Shown in pieces: positions 49,943-60,788 of a DNA stretch of 64,000 bases (position 1 is its first letter; each line of letters starts with the position of its first letter). Source of the DNA: BOG-908 sp963692875 (GTDB lineage Bacteria; Pseudomonadota; Alphaproteobacteria; Acetobacterales; Acetobacteraceae); assembly GCA_965198755.1 (NCBI GenBank), contig OZ240673.1:2976001-3040000 (forward strand). The letters are read 5' to 3'. A model generated the notes under the pieces. The model searched no databases and was not told the origin of the DNA. It worked only from the letters and a program-made list of their open reading frames with translations. A program made the translations under genes and the position numbers.

Positions 49943-51561
49943 AGGAGACGACGCACGTGGACGCAACGCATTTGGGCGGTCGCCTGCGGCTGCTTGACCC
50001 GGCTTGTCTCACCGACAGCCAGACCGCGGTGTACGACCGCCTGCGGGCCACCATGATCCGGTGGGCAGATCAGTCCGGTTTCAAAAGCATGACGGACGAC
50101 GGACGGCTGATCGGGCCGTTCAACCCCGTCATGCTCAGCCCCGGCATGGCGCCTGCCTTCCTGGACCTGCAAGACGCCGAACAGGCCAATACTTCGCTGA
50201 GCGAGCGGGTGCGGCAGGTCGTCATCCTCGCAGTCGGTGCTGTTTGGCGGGCCGATTACGAATTGTATGCCCATGCCGCCGTCGCCCACAAAGCCGGCCT
50301 GCAGGACGACATCATACGTGGTTTGGCGGCCGGCGCCTTGCCGGAAGGATTGAACGACCAGGAGAAGGTTGCAGGCCGTTTCGCGCGGCAACTGGCGGCC
50401 GAGCGTCGGGTCGATGCCGAGCTGTATCGCACCGCCGAGACGGCCTTCGGGACGCAAGGCTTGGCGGACATCACTTTCCTGGTCGGCATCTACCAACTCG
50501 TCTGCGGCCTGCTGACCGCGTTCGAGGTTCCGGCTCCTGCGGGGGGTCTCCTGGATCAGTCCTCGCAGCCGGACCGGGCCGATGGCTTGCACCAGGCGAC
50601 GCTGACGACCGCCGCCGTGTTTGCGGCCAAATCGTTCCTGGAAAACCTCGTCGTTCGCCACGACAACTCCGTTCTCGTGACCTGCGTCACTACCAGAGAG
50701 CTGTTCTACGTTCCGCCGTGGCCTGGAACGGGCGCCGTGGAGCCGCTAGGTCTGCACCGCTTCGAACAGTTGCCGACCGGAGTAATAGAGGTCGAGCCGG
50801 ACATCTTCCTGATCTGCACGGGCAACCTTTACACGACCCATGAGTCGTTCATCTATCGGCTCGATCTACGGCAATGGCAGCCTGGCTTGCCGGCTACACC
50901 CGAGTTGGTGTTCCGCTTCCCGGAGGCTGCCAAAGCACCGAACGGCATGTGCCTGCTGGCACCCGGCGTAGCCCTGGTCGCGGACTGCTTCGCGAGCCTG
51001 ATCTGGCGCGTGGACGTGCAGCCTGGCGGCCGGGACATGCAGGCGCGGGTTTGGCTCGAACACGAGAGCATGGGATATTTTCCGGGTAAGCTGAAGCCCG
51101 AGCAGCCCGGGGTGAATGGCGTCCGCTATGCCGCCCGCACCAACCACTTGTATTACACCGCGACAGCCAAAAAACTGCTCATGCGCGTGCCAGTCTCTCC
51201 TGATACGCTAGACCCGGCAGGCCCGCCGGAACTGGTCGTCGCAGGACTAATGTTCGACGATTTCTGCATCGACGAGGATGCGGGCGTGCTCTATTTAACC
51301 ACCCATCGGCAGAACACCATCGACCGCGTCTCGATGAACCCAGGCGAGAACAGCGGCTTTACGCAAAGTGTTGCCGGCGACCCGTTCACCGAGGAACTGA
51401 TCGGGCCATCGAGCGCGGCGTGGAGTCGCCGCCCCGGGGATTACGGCAAAGCAGCGTATTTCATCTGTGACGGCGGTACAGCGTCTCCGCCGCCGGGCGG
51501 TCCACAGCCTGCGAAGCTGCTCTGGATAGAATTCGAGCGTTTGCCTACCTCGTTTGCTTAA
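49939..51561 (+). CDS. CMD domain fused to an SMP-30-like beta-propeller
   Basis: 540 residues. Residues 1-200 form a second carboxymuconolactone-decarboxylase-like domain (SERVRQVVILAVGAVWRADY, YELYAHAAVAHKAGL, LADITFLVGIYQLV). From about 215 to the end there is a six-bladed propeller resembling SMP-30/gluconolactonase: PNGMCLLAPGVALVADCFAS, GVNGVRYAARTNHLYYTATA, DDFCIDEDAGVLYLTTHRQN. A fused isomerase/decarboxylase plus lactonase would suit sequential lactone chemistry (inference). The GTG start overlaps the stop of the separate CMD gene. Confidence 0.78.
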   Translation: MKETTHVDATHLGGRLRLLDPACLTDSQTAVYDRLRATMIRWADQSGFKSMTDDGRLIGPFNPVMLSPGMAPAFLDLQDAEQANTSLSERVRQVVILAVGAVWRADYELYAHAAVAHKAGLQDDIIRGLAAGALPEGLNDQEKVAGRFARQLAAERRVDAELYRTAETAFGTQGLADITFLVGIYQLVCGLLTAFEVPAPAGGLLDQSSQPDRADGLHQATLTTAAVFAAKSFLENLVVRHDNSVLVTCVTTRELFYVPPWPGTGAVEPLGLHRFEQLPTGVIEVEPDIFLICTGNLYTTHESFIYRLDLRQWQPGLPATPELVFRFPEAAKAPNGMCLLAPGVALVADCFASLIWRVDVQPGGRDMQARVWLEHESMGYFPGKLKPEQPGVNGVRYAARTNHLYYTATAKKLLMRVPVSPDTLDPAGPPELVVAGLMFDDFCIDEDAGVLYLTTHRQNTIDRVSMNPGENSGFTQSVAGDPFTEELIGPSSAAWSRRPGDYGKAAYFICDGGTASPPPGGPQPAKLLWIEFERLPTSFA

Positions 51562-51756
51562 CGTCACCGGCGGGTGTGCCAAACAAGCTGGCGCGCCCGC
51601 GATGCGTCATGCCATCCGGCACTGTCGGACCTGGTGGTGCTATCGCGGGCTTACCGGCTCGCCCACAGCAGCACGTGCGCCTGGTCGGGTGTGCAATCAC
51701 TGCTGACATTCTGGTGTCAGCGGCGCTAGACGTTGAGCTTTCGAAGTTCGGCAGGG

Positions 51757-51890
51757 TAAGCAAGGCCTTCTTTCCGAAGACAAGACGCAAAAGACTTTTT
51801 AGTTCAGTTATGGCAATGGTTCTGCAGCGCGCGCCCAAAAGAACAAAGTTTTTTGGTTCTTTTTTTCAAAGAAGAACCGCTTGATTTGCC
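51757..51890. repeat. Composite-palindrome repeat, copy 20 (diverged)
   Basis: B-type left arm and A-type right arm with several substitutions and a degraded core. It lies between the fusion gene and the SDR gene. The rest of 51562-52089 holds no recognisable gene. Confidence 0.75.
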
Positions 51891-52089
51891 TGCCGGCAAG
51901 CCTTGCTGCCCGATCTCTGTCGTCTCCAAAGCCACGCGCCAGCTGCTTGGCAGCCTGACACGCGGTGACACGTGCCTCGATCATGCCATGGCCTGAGCAA
52001 TCGTACCGGAGGCGGTCGACATGCGAGAGGCGCCAGCTTCTGGCACCTTTGGCAGCCGGGCCCACCTGCTGCATGGACAGGAGGTCGGC

Positions 52090-53166
52090 ATGGGCGGAGT
52101 AGCAGTCGTTACCGGAGGCAGCGCGGGCATCGGCCGGGCGGCGGCCCAGGCGTTCGCGCGCGAGGGCTATGCGGTCGGGTTGATCGCGCGCGGCCGCGCG
52201 CGCCTGGACGCGGCGCGCGCCGAACTGGCCGCGTTGGGCGCCCGAGTGCACACGGTCGTGGCGGACGTCGCCGACGCCGAGGCGCTCGAGGCCGCGGCCG
52301 ACGAGATCACAGCTTCGCTCGGCCCCATCACCGTCTGGGTCAACAACGCGATGGCGACGGTCTACTCGCCCATACGCGGCATGGACCAGTCGGAGGTCCG
52401 CCGGGTGACGGAGGTGACCTACCTAGGTTCGGTCAACGGCACCATGACCGCGCTTCGGCGCATGCAGTCGGGTACGATCGTGCAGGTGAGTTCCGTGCTG
52501 GCGTGGCGCGCCATCCCCGTGCAGGGCGCCTATTGCGGTGCCAAATTCGCCCTGCGCGGCTTCACCGAGGCGCTGCGCTCCGAGCTGATCCACGACCGCA
52601 GCGCCGTTCACCTGACCATGGTGCATTTGCCCGCTGTAAATACCCCGCAGTTCGACTGGGCGCGCAACAAGACGGGCCAGAGGCCAAAGGCGCCCGCGCC
52701 ATACCAGCCCGAGGTCGCCGCCGACGCAATCCTGTTCGCCGCCACGCACAGGCGCCGCGACGTCTTCGTCGGCAGGTCGACCCCGCCCACCATCCTGGCC
52801 GCCCGGCTGGCGCCCGGCATGGTGGACAAGGCGCTCGCCACACGCGGCTACGCCGCCCAGCTCGACGCGGCTACCGTGGCAGTGAGCGACGGCAACCTGT
52901 TCGAGCCGGCGCCGGGTGCCACGCAGGCCGCGCGCGGCCGCTTCGACGCCGAGGCGCGCACGGGGCGGGACATCTACACGAGCCGGCAGGCCGACGCGGT
53001 GGCGGCGGGCGTGCTGTTCCTGGGCGCGGTCGGGATACAAGCGGCCCTCGGGGCCGCGCTGGCGCTGCAAGCTCGCGCTTCGGCGAGGCCATCGCCTCCG
53101 GCGGTCTTGGCGAAGGGCTTGCTGAGACTGACTGGCCGTCTCGCAGCTCGTCGGTTCGCTCTCTAG
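52090..53166 (+). CDS. Short-chain dehydrogenase with C-terminal membrane-type tail
   Basis: 358 residues. Rossmann motif VVTGGSAGIGRAAAQAFARE at the N-terminus, VNNAMATVYSPI in place of the usual NNAG, catalytic Ser in VQVSSVLAW and YCGAKFALRGF. After residue 255 a tail of about 100 residues ends with a hydrophobic segment (AAGVLFLGAVGIQAALGAAL) and a basic end, which may anchor it to a membrane. AGGAGG six bases before ATG 52090 sets the start; the frame is open further upstream. Confidence 0.85.
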   Translation: MGGVAVVTGGSAGIGRAAAQAFAREGYAVGLIARGRARLDAARAELAALGARVHTVVADVADAEALEAAADEITASLGPITVWVNNAMATVYSPIRGMDQSEVRRVTEVTYLGSVNGTMTALRRMQSGTIVQVSSVLAWRAIPVQGAYCGAKFALRGFTEALRSELIHDRSAVHLTMVHLPAVNTPQFDWARNKTGQRPKAPAPYQPEVAADAILFAATHRRRDVFVGRSTPPTILAARLAPGMVDKALATRGYAAQLDAATVAVSDGNLFEPAPGATQAARGRFDAEARTGRDIYTSRQADAVAAGVLFLGAVGIQAALGAALALQARASARPSPPAVLAKGLLRLTGRLAARRFAL

Positions 53167-53201
53167 ATTTGTTGCGGCACACTGCTGCCGGCTCGTTTCT
53201 G

Positions 53202-53234
53202 CGGTCAGGCAACCCGGGCCGGGTTGCCTGACCG
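53202..53234. terminator. Perfect hairpin after the SDR gene
   Basis: CGGTCAGGCAACCC, loop GGGCC, GGGTTGCCTGACCG forms a 14-bp stem 36 bases past the SDR stop. It is a likely transcription stop or RNA-stabilising hairpin, though no T-tract follows. A second perfect hairpin, CATTGCTTGTC / GACAAGCAATG, lies at 53470-53496. No gene is seen in 53235-53515. Confidence 0.55.
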
Positions 53235-53515
53235 CCGGCTGTCCAAAGCTGCGAGGCAAGGGTGCAGCAGGTTAAGCGGCAAAGTCGCGCCTCGTCTCAT
53301 ACTCACCGTCCTAGTCATTGACCGCTGCAAAATGTCGACCCCGATGAGGGCAATTCGAGCCGGGTCGACGTCGTTAAGGCCAAATGCGTCCGCCGATCTC
53401 TCGAAGTATCCACTCGATGTCATCTGTGGCGTAATCGAGGTTGAAAATTGTCCAGCATCCTTTAAAATTCATTGCTTGTCTACTCGACAAGCAATGAGAC
53501 TTGCTCAGGAACTAA

Positions 53516-53712
53516 TATCAACCGGCCTGGGTGCTGACTCACAGAAAGCAAGCAGTTCATTTTTGAAAAAAGGGACCAAAAAACTTTTGACTCCGCTGTC
53601 GCGCGCTCTCCGGACAGGTCCGCGACCGCGGAGTCAAAAGTTTTTTGCTTCTTTTCTTCAAAAAAGAAGGCCTTGCTTGCTTTGGAACGGTCAACCTTTA
53701 AGCCGACTGGTA
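53516..53712. repeat. Full-length MITE-like composite palindrome, copy 21
   Basis: 197 bp from TA (53516-53517) to TA (53711-53712), in the opposite orientation to copies 12 and 18. A-type terminus TATCAACCGGCC…TGCTGACTCACAG, A arm, core, B arm, B-type terminus reading TACCAGTCGGCTT…GGTTGACCGTTCC inwards. No gene lies in 53713-53896. Confidence 0.92.
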
Positions 53713-53896
53713 TATTTCTAGAGAGTCCCTTAAGAAACACCGGCGCGATCAGCAATCTGAGAAATGCTTGCGCCAACATAGCCCACTTCCGAAAGACACC
53801 GGCGGCGCCATGAAGATGTAGAATCGCTTTTCTGGGCAAAGAACAAACGCCTCGGGAGCTCTGGTACGCGTTTCACATCATCTCGCGACGATACCG

Positions 53897-56056
<2,160 letters not shown>

Positions 56057-56121
56057 GGAGGGAGTCCGGTGCGAGCCGCAGCGTCGTGGCCACCTGGCGC
56101 GCTACCCCTGCCGGCAGCTCA

Positions 56122-57396
56122 TCAATGCACCCCGCTGAGCGAGCTTGGCGCCAGGCGATCGATCGCCGCGATGCCGCCGAACGCATGCGGGTCCAGCCCT
56201 GCCAGCAGGCGTCCGTAGTTTTCCGACAGCGCTTCCAGGTTCAGCGCACCGTGCAGCGTGACGACGCGCGCGTCGCGCCACGCACGCTGGATCGGCTCGG
56301 CCTCCATGATCGCCGTCGAGCCTGAGTTGCGTTGCAGGGTTTCGATCGCCTCCGCGCACCATTTTGCCGCGTAGGCGGTCTCCACCAGCACGCGCCCGTT
56401 GAACTCCTGCAGCTCGCGCGGGTCGATGGAGCCGCCGGCGGCGATGATGATGCCGTAGCGGTCGGTCTGCTCGGCGTTGGCGCGCGCGAGGAGTTCCGCG
56501 GACCGTATCTTGGCGTGTATTTCCGAGAGCAGCAGGTGCGTCATCGGCGCGGCAAGCTGGTCCTTGTACGTGGTGCCGCGGATGGCGCGACCGGCCGAGC
56601 GTTCGAGGAAGCGCGCGAGTGCGCCCTTGGCTATGCCGATCGACAGGCCTCCCATGAGGCTGAATGCCCAACCCAGCGTCGGCGCCTGCCAGATCGAGCC
56701 TTTGAGGCCGTGCGGGCGTGTGTTGGCGATGATTTCGCTGAACGGGACGCAGCGGTGATCGGGAACGAACAGCTCGCCCTTGGCAAGCACGATGGAGTTG
56801 CTGCCGGACCCTTTCATGCCGACCACGCGCCAGTCATCAAGGAAACTCAGTTCCTCGAACGGCACCTGTACGCTCAGCAGGTAAGGCTTCTCGCCATCGT
56901 CAGCCATGCAGCCGAGGTTCGTCCAGGCCGACCAAAGCCCGTTGCTGCCGAACGTCCAGGGCCCGCCCGAGATGAGCCACCCGCCCTCGGCGCGTACGGC
57001 ACGGCCGCGCGTGGCGGGAAAGTGGCTTGACCCGGCGACGCGAGGGCCGGTCCACGCATGGCCATACACCTCTTCCACCACGCTCCTGCCTGATCGGACC
57101 GCGAGCCAGTTAATCGTCGCACCCACCCAACTGGACCAGCCGCACGAGCCATCCCACTTCGAGACTTCGATGATGACGTCAAGCTGTTCGGCCACGGAAA
57201 GCTCAAAGCCACCGTACTCCGCAGGTGTGCCGATCTTGTAGACGCCGGCGCGATCCAGATCATCGACCGTTTCCCGGGAAAGCCTGCGTTCATGCTCGGC
57301 CGTCACTGCCCGTTCACGCAGTTTCGGCCCGATGCCGCGTATGTTGGCAAGCACCTGGCTCACCTGGTTTGGCCTTTCCATGACGTTCTGGTCCAT
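56122..57396 (-). CDS. Flavin-dependent monooxygenase of the HsaA/HpaB acyl-CoA-dehydrogenase-fold group
   Basis: 424 residues with the acyl-CoA dehydrogenase fold as used by class D two-component hydroxylases. GVYKIGTPAEYGGFELS and the middle-domain WLISGGPWTFGSNGLWSAW match HsaA-like enzymes, as does VVGMKGSGSNSIVL. These enzymes hydroxylate aromatic or steroid-derived rings with FMNH2 from a reductase; a candidate reductase gene lies at 62573-63070. ATG 57396 with AGGAG eight bases upstream is preferred. It is read in the same direction as the mutase, 65 bp apart, so co-transcription is likely. Confidence 0.82.
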   Translation of the reverse strand: MDQNVMERPNQVSQVLANIRGIGPKLRERAVTAEHERRLSRETVDDLDRAGVYKIGTPAEYGGFELSVAEQLDVIIEVSKWDGSCGWSSWVGATINWLAVRSGRSVVEEVYGHAWTGPRVAGSSHFPATRGRAVRAEGGWLISGGPWTFGSNGLWSAWTNLGCMADDGEKPYLLSVQVPFEELSFLDDWRVVGMKGSGSNSIVLAKGELFVPDHRCVPFSEIIANTRPHGLKGSIWQAPTLGWAFSLMGGLSIGIAKGALARFLERSAGRAIRGTTYKDQLAAPMTHLLLSEIHAKIRSAELLARANAEQTDRYGIIIAAGGSIDPRELQEFNGRVLVETAYAAKWCAEAIETLQRNSGSTAIMEAEPIQRAWRDARVVTLHGALNLEALSENYGRLLAGLDPHAFGGIAAIDRLAPSSLSGVH

Positions 57397-57487
57397 CTCG
57401 GCTACTCCTAAGCTGGTTGGCGCCGTGTCGCGAGAGCGGCAGTCTGAAACGCTCAGCACACGGCACGGCGTGAGCTTCATGGTTGCG

Positions 57488-59764
57488 TCAGATAACAGGT
57501 ATGATCGGCAGCTGGACGTAGCAGGGATGATCCGGTCCCGTGTAGATCACGTTCTGCGCACCGGTGTGATAGCTTGAGTCGTACGTGCGGCCGGTCACGC
57601 CGGGCCCTGGAAAAGGCTGGACGTCGAGACGAAGCCGGTGGCCTTTTTTTATCAGCGCGGTGCTTGGCATGAGGCCGACCTCGATCGAGACGATCTCGTC
57701 GGCGGCGAGCGGAGCGTAGTCGGCTTTCGTGTGCGTGTGGACTGGCCAGAAATCCGTCGTGCGCGCCGCGTCAATCTTGCGGTGCGACACTTTGAGCAAT
57801 CCGTAGCCGACCGGAAAGGGAACTCCGGGTTCGTTGAGGTTCATCCTGGCATAGTTGATTTCACGGTCGTGCTCGTCATACACGCGCAGCACGACGTGAA
57901 CGTCCATGTCACTGCTCGTCGAGGAGACCCAGAGGCCCAGCTTCATATAACCCGCAAGAAGGATGGCCTCGGGCAACGGATCTGAAACGAACGACACCCC
58001 CGTCGACCATTTCGGCGTGCCGCCGACCCAGCCCAGAGGCAGCAGCACCTGCTTGCCCGGATCGACCTCTGCCGTGTAACGCGCGGTATGCTCCGCGACG
58101 GGCGGGGTGGGCGTGAGCCGCAGGAAGTCGCGGCGTCGCCCGTCGCCCTGCCAGTCCGACGCGGCCGCGTCCAGGTACATCCGCTGATATGTCGTTCCGG
58201 CAACCGGGAATGCGTCCTCGTAACGTCTGTAATAGCCACCATTCCCTGTCCGGACGTCAACCCGGATTCGCGGGTCGTCCATGATGCCGTTCTGTTCGCC
58301 CTTCAGCCAGTGGTCGAAGAACCGCATGTGCTCGGCGACACACTCACCGGTGTAGCTGTAGTAGAACCAGTCCTCGATCAGATCGAGCTTCTTGTCGCGG
58401 ACCCCGGTCGAGCGGACAAACGTCTCCACACTGCCGATCTGGTGGATGACGCCGGTCGAGAGCGAGCCGATGATCCACATCGGCGCCAAGGCTTTCTCAA
58501 CGTCGGGGCTGATGATGGCACGGCCCCGCGGGCCGTAGATGTCAGGATCGTTGAACGGGTTGGACATCATCAGCTGGCACCAATCCGTCGTCCGTCTTTC
58601 GCCGCAGGCGTTGCGTCCGGCAAAGCCGTTCCACCACCAGTTCCACCAGCCTTCGGCCATCAGGCCGCCGGTGTAGATGTACTCGTTGTAGGAATCGGAG
58701 TCCGTGCCGATCGCGACCATCGCCTTGAGGTGCGGCGGTTGCAGGCAGGCGGCGTTGTGCTGCACCATGGCGTAGTACGACATGCCCCAAAGGCCGACGT
58801 TGCCGTTCGACCATGGCTGCGTGCCGCCCCACTCGATCGCGTCGTAGAAGTCCTCGGACTCCTGCAAACTGAAGGGAGCCTGACGTCCGGGACTTCTGCA
58901 AACCCCTCGCCCGTCGATGCGGACGACCGCGTAACCGTTCGGGACCCAGTCCACCGTGTTGACCGTCTCGTGAACCTCGTAGGGCAGGCCGTCAGGGTTG
59001 CCGGCGAAGTAGCGGTCCTCCAGTTCCTCCTTCTTGCGCGCGTCGTCCGCGTTGCAGACGCACTCGTGATAGAAGCTCTTGCCGTAGGCGCCCATGTTCA
59101 TGATCACCGGGTAGGCGCCCTTGGCGGCCGGCAGGAACACGTCGGCATAAACGAAAGACCCGTCGCGAAGCGGTATCTTCACGTCGGTCATCTTCACGAT
59201 GCCCAGGATGTTGCGGCGGACCTCGTTACGCGCTGCCGCCGGCGCCACCAGCGCGCGCGGCGTATGTGCGGTGAACACGCCTGGCGTGTCGTTCAGCTTC
59301 TCCAGCAACCCCAGCACGGTGGGGTCCATGGCAAAATTGCCCCGTTGCGCGGTGAGCACGTCAACGAGCTCCGGGTCGATCTCAGCCTGGTTGAAGTTGA
59401 TGACCGTAGCGCCGACGATGTCATGTATTTCGGGCGCTATCTTCACGCCGTTTTCGACCACGCCATCCTGATCAAGCGTGTGCAGCAGGCGCGCCAGGTT
59501 GGTGATCAACGGGTCGGCCAACTTGGCTGGGTTGCCGCTCACGCGGGTGGCCAGTTGCGCCAGGTTCACGCGCTGCGCACCCATGACGGTGCCCAGCGCA
59601 ATCTTGCCAAGAAAGAAGGTGACCGCCTCGCCTGGCCGGTACGAAAACTCACCGTTCTCGCCGGTAAAACCCGACAAGGTCGAGGTGCTGAACCTCAGGC
59701 CGGTTATCGGACCGGCAAACACGCCGGTGAGGGGAGCATCGGCGTCGCGCGGCGCTGCACTCAT
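57488..59764 (-). CDS. CocE/NonD-family hydrolase with an extra N-terminal domain
   Basis: 758 residues. The first 180 include GLRFSTSTLSGFTGENGEFS and VTFFLGKIALGTV, a beta-domain seen in bacterial surface and lipoproteins, which is unusual on this enzyme. The alpha/beta-hydrolase domain begins at about 195 (KIPLRDGSFVYADVFLP), with nucleophile region VGLWGMSYYAMVQ and MWIIGSLSTG. A C-terminal jelly-roll (LGLWVSSTSSDMDVHVVLRV) is typical of CocE/X-Pro peptidases. Such proteins hydrolyse esters or amides. It stands between the flavin monooxygenase and the NTF2-like gene. 59765-60027 has no gene. Confidence 0.85.
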   Translation of the reverse strand: MSAAPRDADAPLTGVFAGPITGLRFSTSTLSGFTGENGEFSYRPGEAVTFFLGKIALGTVMGAQRVNLAQLATRVSGNPAKLADPLITNLARLLHTLDQDGVVENGVKIAPEIHDIVGATVINFNQAEIDPELVDVLTAQRGNFAMDPTVLGLLEKLNDTPGVFTAHTPRALVAPAAARNEVRRNILGIVKMTDVKIPLRDGSFVYADVFLPAAKGAYPVIMNMGAYGKSFYHECVCNADDARKKEELEDRYFAGNPDGLPYEVHETVNTVDWVPNGYAVVRIDGRGVCRSPGRQAPFSLQESEDFYDAIEWGGTQPWSNGNVGLWGMSYYAMVQHNAACLQPPHLKAMVAIGTDSDSYNEYIYTGGLMAEGWWNWWWNGFAGRNACGERRTTDWCQLMMSNPFNDPDIYGPRGRAIISPDVEKALAPMWIIGSLSTGVIHQIGSVETFVRSTGVRDKKLDLIEDWFYYSYTGECVAEHMRFFDHWLKGEQNGIMDDPRIRVDVRTGNGGYYRRYEDAFPVAGTTYQRMYLDAAASDWQGDGRRRDFLRLTPTPPVAEHTARYTAEVDPGKQVLLPLGWVGGTPKWSTGVSFVSDPLPEAILLAGYMKLGLWVSSTSSDMDVHVVLRVYDEHDREINYARMNLNEPGVPFPVGYGLLKVSHRKIDAARTTDFWPVHTHTKADYAPLAADEIVSIEVGLMPSTALIKKGHRLRLDVQPFPGPGVTGRTYDSSYHTGAQNVIYTGPDHPCYVQLPIIPVI

Positions 59765-60027
59765 GGTGTGTTGTCTCGCTTACCGACGCGCGCCGCGGGC
59801 GTGGTAAGCACGCACGACACTGTTTCATATCGCCTAAGTATCTTGAGAGACAATTTAATCACCTGGTGACTTACAGACCTCACCCATACTCGATGCCGCT
59901 ACCCAACGTCAGGCGACCGGCTTGCGATGTCGGCAGCGGCATTCCGGACCGAGAAGCCCGTGTGAAAAGGCAGCATCCAAACGGTCGGCCGCCTCTGATC
60001 ACCTCGCATGAGCGGAGCTAGTCGCGC

Positions 60028-60549
60028 CTACTTCGCCATAAGCGCCTTGAGCAGCCCTATGTCGCCTGTCTGGCCGGATTTGCGCAGTACGTTGGTCCGC
60101 ATGTCCGGAGTCTGACCCTGGTTGGGCTCGGGCACGGCCGGGTTGCCGCTCCACGACACCAGCCGGCAAATGCGGCGCTTGATTCGCCAGCCTACACTGC
60201 TCCGCACGAATTCATCATCATACCAGCCCGTTCCAAGCCAGGACGAACCTCCGACGGCCGCCTCGCGAACGAGGAGCCAATTACCATAGGCGAAGGCATG
60301 AGCCTTGTCGCCATCAACCTGCACCAGATGACCCATCATCGTGTGCTGGTAATTATCCAGCGTCGCGTGGAACGCGGCGAAAGCGCGCTTGAAGTTCGCG
60401 AGATCCGACCAGACGGCGCTGGCTGGGCCGAAATCTGCGTAGACGTCCTCGGTGAAGATACGATCGAACAGATCCCACTGCGCGCTGTCGAGCGCGAAAG
60501 CGTAGAGGTTCATGACTTCGATAATGGCTGCTTTATCGTGTTCGACCAT
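60028..60549 (-). CDS. SnoaL/NTF2-like protein
   Basis: 173 residues with the NTF2-like fold: IIEVMNLYAFALDSAQWDLF, RIFTEDVYADFGP, HTMMGHLVQVDGDKAHAFAY, TGWYDDEFVRSSVGWRIKRR. The group includes small dehydratases, isomerases and the small subunits of ring-hydroxylating enzymes. No specific activity can be assigned. ATG 60549 with AGGA nine bases upstream is preferred to a GTG at 60570. Its promoter region shares a motif with that of the FAD hydroxylase gene. Confidence 0.78.
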   Translation of the reverse strand: MVEHDKAAIIEVMNLYAFALDSAQWDLFDRIFTEDVYADFGPASAVWSDLANFKRAFAAFHATLDNYQHTMMGHLVQVDGDKAHAFAYGNWLLVREAAVGGSSWLGTGWYDDEFVRSSVGWRIKRRICRLVSWSGNPAVPEPNQGQTPDMRTNVLRKSGQTGDIGLLKALMAK

Positions 60550-60658
60550 GCTTGCGTTCCTACCCACCAAACGCCGGAAGGGTACGTCCCTTCGCAGACT
60601 GATCTTCTTATTTGTTTGCCTACGTGTCAGACGAACGACACGTAATGCTTATTATAAT

Positions 60659-60690
60659 TGAGAGCTATCTCAGTCTGATAGGACTGTCAA
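60659..60690 (-). promoter_or_regulatory. Promoter/operator upstream of the NTF2-like gene
   Basis: On the minus strand TTGACA (60690-60685), 17 bp, then TAGCTC (60667-60662). The -10 box lies within TGAGATAGCTCTCA (60672-60659), an inverted repeat with TGAGA/TCTCA arms. An almost identical arrangement precedes the FAD hydroxylase gene, so a shared regulator is likely. Confidence 0.6.
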
Positions 60691-60724
60691 CGTCACCGTG
60701 AGGGCCAATCGCATTTGGCGGAAG

Positions 60725-60780
60725 CAGGGAGGGAAGGCCCTCCTTTTAAAAGACTGCCTGTCTTGCCTTTCTTTCTCAAA
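60725..60780. repeat. Heavily degraded repeat arm
   Basis: GGAAGGCCCTCCTTTTAAAAG followed by TTGCCTTTCTTTCTCAAA resembles a worn B arm. The preceding GCATTTGGCGGA recurs before the worn arm at 63166, supporting common origin. Confidence 0.35.
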
Positions 60781-60788
60781 CGTCACGG

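Noticed and set aside
2594..53680. Many short open frames rich in Lys, Phe and Gln at the repeats (for example at 2594, 5677, 12623, 20448)
   Set aside because: They are translations of the AT-rich palindromes, occur in several frames and on both strands at each copy, and extend into unrelated flanking DNA. They are not genes.
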